NCBI GenBank assembly: GCA_036897485.1
Contig: JAYMTF010000009.1
Coordinates: 1 to 64,000, forward strand
DNA: 64,000 nucleotides
Direction: 5' to 3'
Source: Pelargonium nanum
Taxonomy: Eukaryota; Streptophyta; Magnoliopsida; Geraniales; Geraniaceae
In this document: positions 58,701 to 64,000 of the stretch, piece after piece
Layout of the letters: each line of letters starts with the position of its first letter
Numbering within the stretch: the first letter of the stretch is position 1
Notes under the pieces: model-generated
The model's database searches: none
What the model saw: the letters and a program-made list of their open reading frames with translations, nothing else
Told to the model about the DNA's origin: nothing
Made by a program: the position numbers and the translations under genes

Positions 58701-60781
58701 CACTATCACAAAGGCTCAAACTATTTTAGTATCGGAATTGCACTATGCCAACAACAAAATGAAATAATGTACCAAATGCGAAATAATGCCCAAATATTAT
58801 AGTATCGGAAGTGCTGATCGGGTTGGGAAACCCGACCCAAGCCTCGCATTTGGGTTAGGTTTAGGTCTTGTCAACCCAAATTTGAATTGTGAACTCTAAA
58901 GAATGTATTTAATAGTTGAACATTTGGCTAGCTTCACGCACAACGAATCTGCCATTATAGTCATTGTGTATTTTAAACCCGACGCACGCTTGTCAAATTC
59001 ATGTGCATTAGACTAGCTACACACACAATGACTGCCATTATAGTGAACTCACCAAGAACAGCACATGGAAAGTTGAAAGCCGTAATAACTCCGACTATTC
59101 CAAGAGGATTCCACATCTGCGCTCAAAATATAGGTTCAGAGAGTTAAATACTATAACCGATCATTTCCATAAATCGAGTTTCGAAAGCACAGATAAGCAA
59201 CACACCTCTAGCATCATATGATTTGGACCTGTTGACAAAGTAACCATAAATATTTCAGTAATGACTTAGCTGGTGACAATATGAAAAATGAACAAGTATC
59301 ATATGCTTAAGCTTACGTTCTGAAGGAATAATTGATCCATTTAGCTGCCGACTTAGCCCCACGGCAAAATCACACATGTCGATTATTTCCTGCATATGGT
59401 TGAGTTTAAGATTTACAACAAATAGTAACAGTAACGCGTGATAAGAGTCAAGTTGTAGGACAACTTATAAGTTATAAACAATCAAAATATAGAGACAGGA
59501 CAATGAATCAAAGTTCGGGACCAATCCCTAGAGCTGGCAATTTGGACCTAAACCCGCAAACACTTGTGAGGTCCTGAAATCCGAACTGCATTTTTGCAAG
59601 TTTGGATCACTTAATTTTTGGGTCGGCAACCCACACTTAACAATGTAAACCTCGTGACCCGACTCCTGAGACGCACACCTCTTTCTGATGGGTTGAATGG
59701 TTTCAACCCGGCCCCGACCCAAAACCGAACAATGGATGCAACCTAATCACTACTTGTGAAACTTTTCTGAGTTACGCAATTGATGCAAAAGATGAACAAC
59801 GAAAACATTGAAACTAGAAATGTACGCAACCAATTGCCGATATGACATACCTGAACCTCTCCTATTCCTTCGGGAAGTATTTTCCCCATCTCAAGAGAGA
59901 CAAGTCGACCAAGTTGCTGGAGTTTCGCTCTCAATGCGTCACCGATCTGTCTGACGATCTCACCTCTCTTTGGTGCCGGAACCTATAATAGCAGATAAAG
60001 TATGTAGATATTTGCAATTTGAGCATCAATAGGCCCATAATATATTGTAAATATCCTATACATTAACAAATTCTATATCCTAAACAGAACATCGGCCCTA
60101 AAAATCAGTCTCACCTGCATCCATATCTTTGCAGCTTCTTTGCAAGCTTGCAATCCTTCCTCGTAATCTTGAGCCGAAGCCTCCGTAACTTCAGCGATGG
60201 TCTGTATTAACAAATTACAAGTAGACAATACATTCATCACCTCGGCAATAACTAAATTATATAAATTTTGAATATTTTCAATCCAAACCCACTAATGAGA
60301 ATTCAGTAACATTGCCAAAACTGTTCTTTCATGCTACATTACATAACCCATTTGCAAATTTAACAAAACTACCAATCCCCAATTAACCAAAAGAAGAAAA
60401 AAAATTATTAATGAACTTCATAATACATTTATCACTTATTACATAACTAGTGAGTCACTTCGATCCAAACACAGTAATGAGAGTTCAATAACAACATCAA
60501 AACTATACTTTCATGCTACATTCCGCAGCCCATTTTCAAGATCAATCACAATCATGAACTTCAAATTCCCAAAAAACTTGTCAACAAATTATGCCCAAAA
60601 AGCAAAATAACCTAGACATTTAAAGGAATAAATTCAGAATTGGAACCTGATTAGTTGCTGGATTCAGAGAAGAGACAACAGGTCCATTTCCTTTCCAGCT
60701 TCCATTGACAAAACCACCCAAATTGCTAGAGCTCAAACCGATCTCTCCAAGAAATTCATGCTCTTTCTTGGCAAAACCCAT
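55798..60781 (-). CDS. ALDH7B: Aldehyde dehydrogenase family 7 member B (antiquitin)
   Basis: Fourteen coding exons on the minus strand: 60781-60647, 60201-60115, 59982-59851, 59389-59317, 59228-59206, 59116-59053, 58580-58535, 58269-58089, 57970-57794, 57701-57537, 56807-56667, 56579-56482, 56398-56249 and 55852-55798. All are in phase and give 508 aa, the usual length of plant ALDH7B4. Catalytic features: ELSGNN (general base Glu266) and [12 protein letters not shown] (nucleophile Cys300); also [18 protein letters not shown], and the family ending [17 protein letters not shown]. The enzyme oxidises aldehydes with NAD+, likely alpha-aminoadipic semialdehyde in lysine breakdown and lipid-derived aldehydes under drought or salt stress. 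A 5'-UTR exon (about 61789-61850) is joined over intron 60784-61788, which is largely tandem repeat. Confidence 0.97.
59529..59735. mobile_element. hAT-like MITE remnant in ALDH7B intron
   Basis: Starts TAGAGCTGGCAATTTGGACC, the same terminus as at 39555, and contains GGTTTCAACCCGGCCCCGAC-type sequence also present in the 39555 copy (TTCAACCCGATTCCAACC). The right end is not clear. Confidence 0.5.
60240..60560. repeat. Two-copy repeat in ALDH7B coding intron 1
   Basis: Two copies of about 180 bases share ATCCAAACNCANTAATGAGA, TTCAGTAAC/TTCAATAAC, CTTTCATGCTACATT and CAACCCATTT-like segments (from about 60278 and 60461). Confidence 0.65.
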
Positions 60782-60864
60782 CTCTGCAAACAAGCAAACA
60801 AAACCATTTCTTTCACTATCCCAGATTGTTTTACAAAAATGAACGACCAATAAAAACTGAATCA

Positions 60865-61790
60865 AACCCAGTTTGGCTGCTGAGAAAAATCAGTAAACTT
60901 AGTGCATTTGGTTGATTCACAATCCCCATAAAAATTTCTCAGCAACCAAACACAGTGATAAAGCCAACATGGAGAGATTCTTAACTACTTTCTTAGCTAC
61001 TAAAAAAACTGATAAACCAATCTAGAATACTCAGTACAGTTAGTGGACTTGGTTGATTCAAAATGCCCACTTTCCACAAAAATTTCTCAGCAACCAAACA
61101 CAGTGATCCAAGAAAAAAAATGAGTGATTTTTAACTACCTCTTTTAGCTATAAAAAGACACTGATCAACCAACAAAAGCATAATCAAACCCAGTTTGGCT
61201 ACCGAGAAAGTTAAGTAGCATACTTAACGAGCTAGCTTGATTCAAAATGCCCCTTCTCCAAAAAAAAATTCTCGGCAACCAAACACAGAAACAAAACGAA
61301 AAATGAGTGATTTTTAAGTACCTTTGTAACTAAAAAACACTTTGGCTGCCGAGAAAACACAGTATACTTAGCTTGCTAGCTCGATACAAAATGCCCTTTC
61401 TCCATAAAATTTTCTCGCAAACCAAACACAATGACAAAACGAAAATTGACGACTTTTAACTATCTTTTTCAACTAAAAAACACTGATCAACCAATTAAAC
61501 TTAATTAAACCCAATTTGGCTGCCGAGAAAACTCAGCATACTTAGCGAGCTAGCTCGATTCAAAATGCCCTCTTTCCATAAAATTTTCTAGGCAACCAAA
61601 CACAGTGATAAACGAAAAATGAGTGATTTTTAACTAATCAACCAATAAAAACTTAATTAAACCCAGTTTGGCTACTAAGAAAACTCAACAAACTAAATGC
61701 ACTAGGTTGATTCAAAATCCCCTCTTTCCACAAAATTTTCTCGGCAACCAAACAGTGATAAAACGAAAAAGGAGTGATTTTTAAGTACCT
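60865..61790. repeat. Six-copy tandem array in ALDH7B 5'-UTR intron
   Basis: About six copies of a unit averaging 160 bases. Each has ACCCAGTTTGGCTGCCGAGA, GCTAGCTCGATTCAAAATGC, CCTTTCTCCATAAAATTTTC and TCGGCAACCAAACACAGTGA, then GAGTGATTTTTAACTACCTT. TTCTCGGCAACCAAAC anchors are near 60945, 61083, 61269, 61407, 61584 and 61737. On the gene strand several units repeat the exon 1 donor context (AAAG/GTACTTAAAA). Confidence 0.85.
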
Positions 61791-61850
61791 TTGCAACTTT
61801 TAATCGGCAGCAAATGAGAGCTCCAAGCACGAAAGTGTTTGAAAAATTGT
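61789..61850 (-). other. Non-coding 5'-UTR exon of ALDH7B (inferred)
   Basis: On the minus strand the sequence runs into a good donor, GCAAAG/GTACTTAA, at 61789/61788, and a matching acceptor (TTTGCAG) lies at 60784, two bases before the ATG. The outer end is set by the TATA box at 61877-61885 and is approximate. Evidence is splice-site shape and promoter position only. Confidence 0.6.
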
Positions 61851-61876
61851 GGGTTCTCTGTGATCTTTTGTGTAAA

Positions 61877-61885
61877 TATTTATAT
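61877..61885 (-). promoter_or_regulatory. TATA box of ALDH7B
   Basis: The minus strand reads ATATAAATA, a strong TATA box, about 30 bases ahead of the inferred 5'-UTR exon. I found no clear ABRE (ACGTGGC) or DRE next to it. Confidence 0.6.
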
Positions 61886-64000
61886 CCGAAGAAGAAGAGT
61901 CGTATGATTCGAGAAGTCCAGTGAATTGGATCAGATCAGTGATGGGTGTTTTGTTTTGTGCACTTTTCAATTCCCATTATTGCAAGAAACCAACATTAAT
62001 AGATGATGTGTCCATATATTATTTTTTTGAAAGTTGATGTGTCCATATATTAATTTGGTGACATATTGGGTTTCATTTTTTATTTGCTTTTGAGGTTTGA
62101 TTGAACCATGTTGTTCCATTTTTGGAGGTTTGGTTGGGACTTTGGGGTGGTGGATATGTTGGTTAGTGGATTTTTTTTATATTTATTATAATGGTTCGAA
62201 AAATTGATAATTTAAATTTGATCGTATAAGTATCTGAAATTCGATAACATTTTCATGAGTTTATATCGCAAAAAAATGAATTTGATCAGTTTTCGGATAA
62301 GTTGAGTTTCTCATATGAAACAACCAAAAAAAAATTGATTGATTAGTTTGTTTTTCCAATGGTTAGTTTAGTAAAGTCTTATGTTTTTTATATTTTGTAA
62401 CAACTTTTGTGATTTTAGTGCCACAAGACATTATTTGATATAATATATTGGGAAAGATAAGGAGAAAGGTATGATGAGTCATTCTGAATATAAACAAAAG
62501 CATGTTAGTCACATTACAAAAATCACATTAGCCCATCTCTTCATGTTTATGATTAATAAAGTTTCCTATCTCACTTTTTTGGATTTATTTTAAAATAATG
62601 TATTTTAAATATTTATTAATTACAAAATGCAAATTTTCTAATGTGATGCCCATATTTGATGCATGTTAAAAAAAGTACAATAGATTTTGTTATGTTATTG
62701 TCATGTGTGAAGACAATTGTCTCAAAAATATTCATGGGATCATGGAGACGAAGTTTGAGGCTTGGGCTTTTAGGGGAGGAGCCAGAGACTTGATTTCTTG
62801 CTATTGGGTTTCTAGAGCCTGCATAGAGATATAAAGTCGTGGGTGGGAGACACAGGTGTGTGTTTGAGAATCTACTTCAAAAGTGAGTAAGAATTTACTT
62901 CGGATATTCGAATCACATCTCGTTATAGATGACTTGAGAGAATTATAGAAAGATAAAATCTCAATACGTTGAATGAGATTCTCTCATTACACCAAAGATG
63001 AGATATTTATATTTTTACTAATTAAACTCGTCACTTGTCGTTGTGTGGTTGACTACAAGAAAGATAAGGTCCGTTTCAGGGCCTACTATGTTGTTTGAGT
63101 TCTAGTATCTCAAACGTTGGTTGAGATTGAGAGTTTCAACATGCCTTCAAACACTTTGGAAGAGAAGTGAAGTCTCTATGAGCGTCTACCGTTTCTGGTA
63201 CCGTCCTTGTGTCCTACCAAAATGAAATAATTTGCTGGTGAGTGGTGACCCAGTGAGATGGGAACCTTAGAGTTCATGGAGAGTTTTGAAGTCTTATCTT
63301 GCAAAGACAAAGTCTGAAATAGATGTGTGAGACTATTCATGAGACCTTGTTGCAAGAAGAGTTTTGGATACGTTTTGTTGAGAAGAAGAGTTGAGTTCTC
63401 AATGTGACTTGAAGGTCACTTGTGTAAGGTAAGTAAGTATGGAAAGGATATGCGAAACTATTTTTGGGACTCGGAGCTCTCTTGTGGATGCAGCGTATGG
63501 AGGAGAAAAGTAGAACTCTTATTAGGATTTGACGGGACCCCATGGACATTTGAAATTCTACAAGACTTTAAACTGACTCGACTGGCCAACTTTTGAGTCG
63601 GAGTTGCTAGTAAAACTTTGAGTCGAATAAGATCGGACAAACCCGCATGAAGTTGCACATTCTGTGCCTAAAAAGTGAACCACAACCTGAAAAGTTACCC
63701 AAACCCAAAATTCTTTTAAGTCGGATCGGAGAGTTTTTTCAACCATAACCAGAACAAACTTGATCTGTACATGATTCAAATTCGAAATTGTTGCCTAGAC
63801 TACGAGGCATTAGTTGTGACCATGTTGCACGTAGAGCTTCTAATACACTTATTTTGTGACGAGAAAAGTACAAAATACACATACGACATTTTATCACCAT
63901 TATTTATTTATTTATATACACCCATGAAAGAAATGAGAAAAAAAATCATATTTGTGGTAATGGACAGAGTCTAATAGAAAGAATATTTAGACATCGACAA
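61886..64000. other. Upstream of ALDH7B, no gene seen
   Basis: The ALDH7B promoter lies at the left of this stretch. 62700-63560 is a higher-GC patch with AGACACAGGTGTGTGTTTGA and repeated GAGAATCTACTTC / AGAATTTACTTC words that looks like decayed repeat. I could not assign a family or find a coding frame. Confidence 0.5.

Noticed and set aside
62700-63560. Possible larger mobile element upstream of ALDH7B
   Set aside because: Composition differs from the flanks and short words repeat, but I found no terminal repeats and no coding remnant to name a class.

Overview
The window is nuclear DNA from a flowering plant, most likely a dicot. It is AT-rich, the genes are split by GT-AG introns, the intergenic space is full of small non-coding transposons, and the proteins resemble plant families throughout. 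I rebuilt eight complete protein-coding genes by joining exons across consistent splice phases. I saw no rRNA, tRNA or CRISPR features and no bacterial-type operons. Gene names come from remembered families; no database search was run.

Layout from left to right. On the minus strand lie a GOST/Lu7TM (TMEM87-like) membrane protein (768-6133), LSM1 (7736-11188) and the 20S proteasome subunit alpha-6/PAA (12530-18419). On the plus strand lie a secretory-type nucleoside diphosphate kinase (20062-23529), a LAZY/NGR gravitropism regulator (29623-32586), a class 3 lipase with a DAG-lipase-type N-terminus (35715-41040) and a DUF1677 zinc-finger-like protein (50210-50815). On the minus strand at the right is ALDH7B/antiquitin (55798-60781, with a 5'-UTR exon near 61789-61850). 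The spaces between 41-49 kb, 51-55.8 kb and 62-64 kb hold only repeats and AT-rich filler that I can support.

The genes do not form a pathway. They are housekeeping and developmental genes (mRNA decapping, proteasome, endomembrane trafficking, lipid hydrolysis, aldehyde detoxification, gravity response). Several neighbours match, from memory, neighbours in Arabidopsis: LAZY with NDPK, LAZY with LSM1, LAZY with Lu7TM and DUF1677, and lipase with LSM1. The window therefore looks like a less fractionated version of an ancestral block that was duplicated and split in Arabidopsis.

The most unusual structural signal is that six of the eight genes carry degenerate tandem repeats (units of roughly 30-340 bp, 2-7 copies) in their 5'-proximal introns, including 5'-UTR introns. 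In ALDH7B the repeat unit includes copies of the exon 1 splice donor. A GTTTGG(T/C)T(G/C)CCGAGAAA motif recurs in sense orientation in the 5' leaders of three unrelated genes. An 80-bp, roughly ten-copy array sits between Lu7TM and LSM1. Mobile elements seen: Stowaway-like MITEs, hAT-like MITEs, a MITE family with GTCCCAA termini, a long-TIR MITE, two RTE-type LINE fragments and one Au-type SINE.
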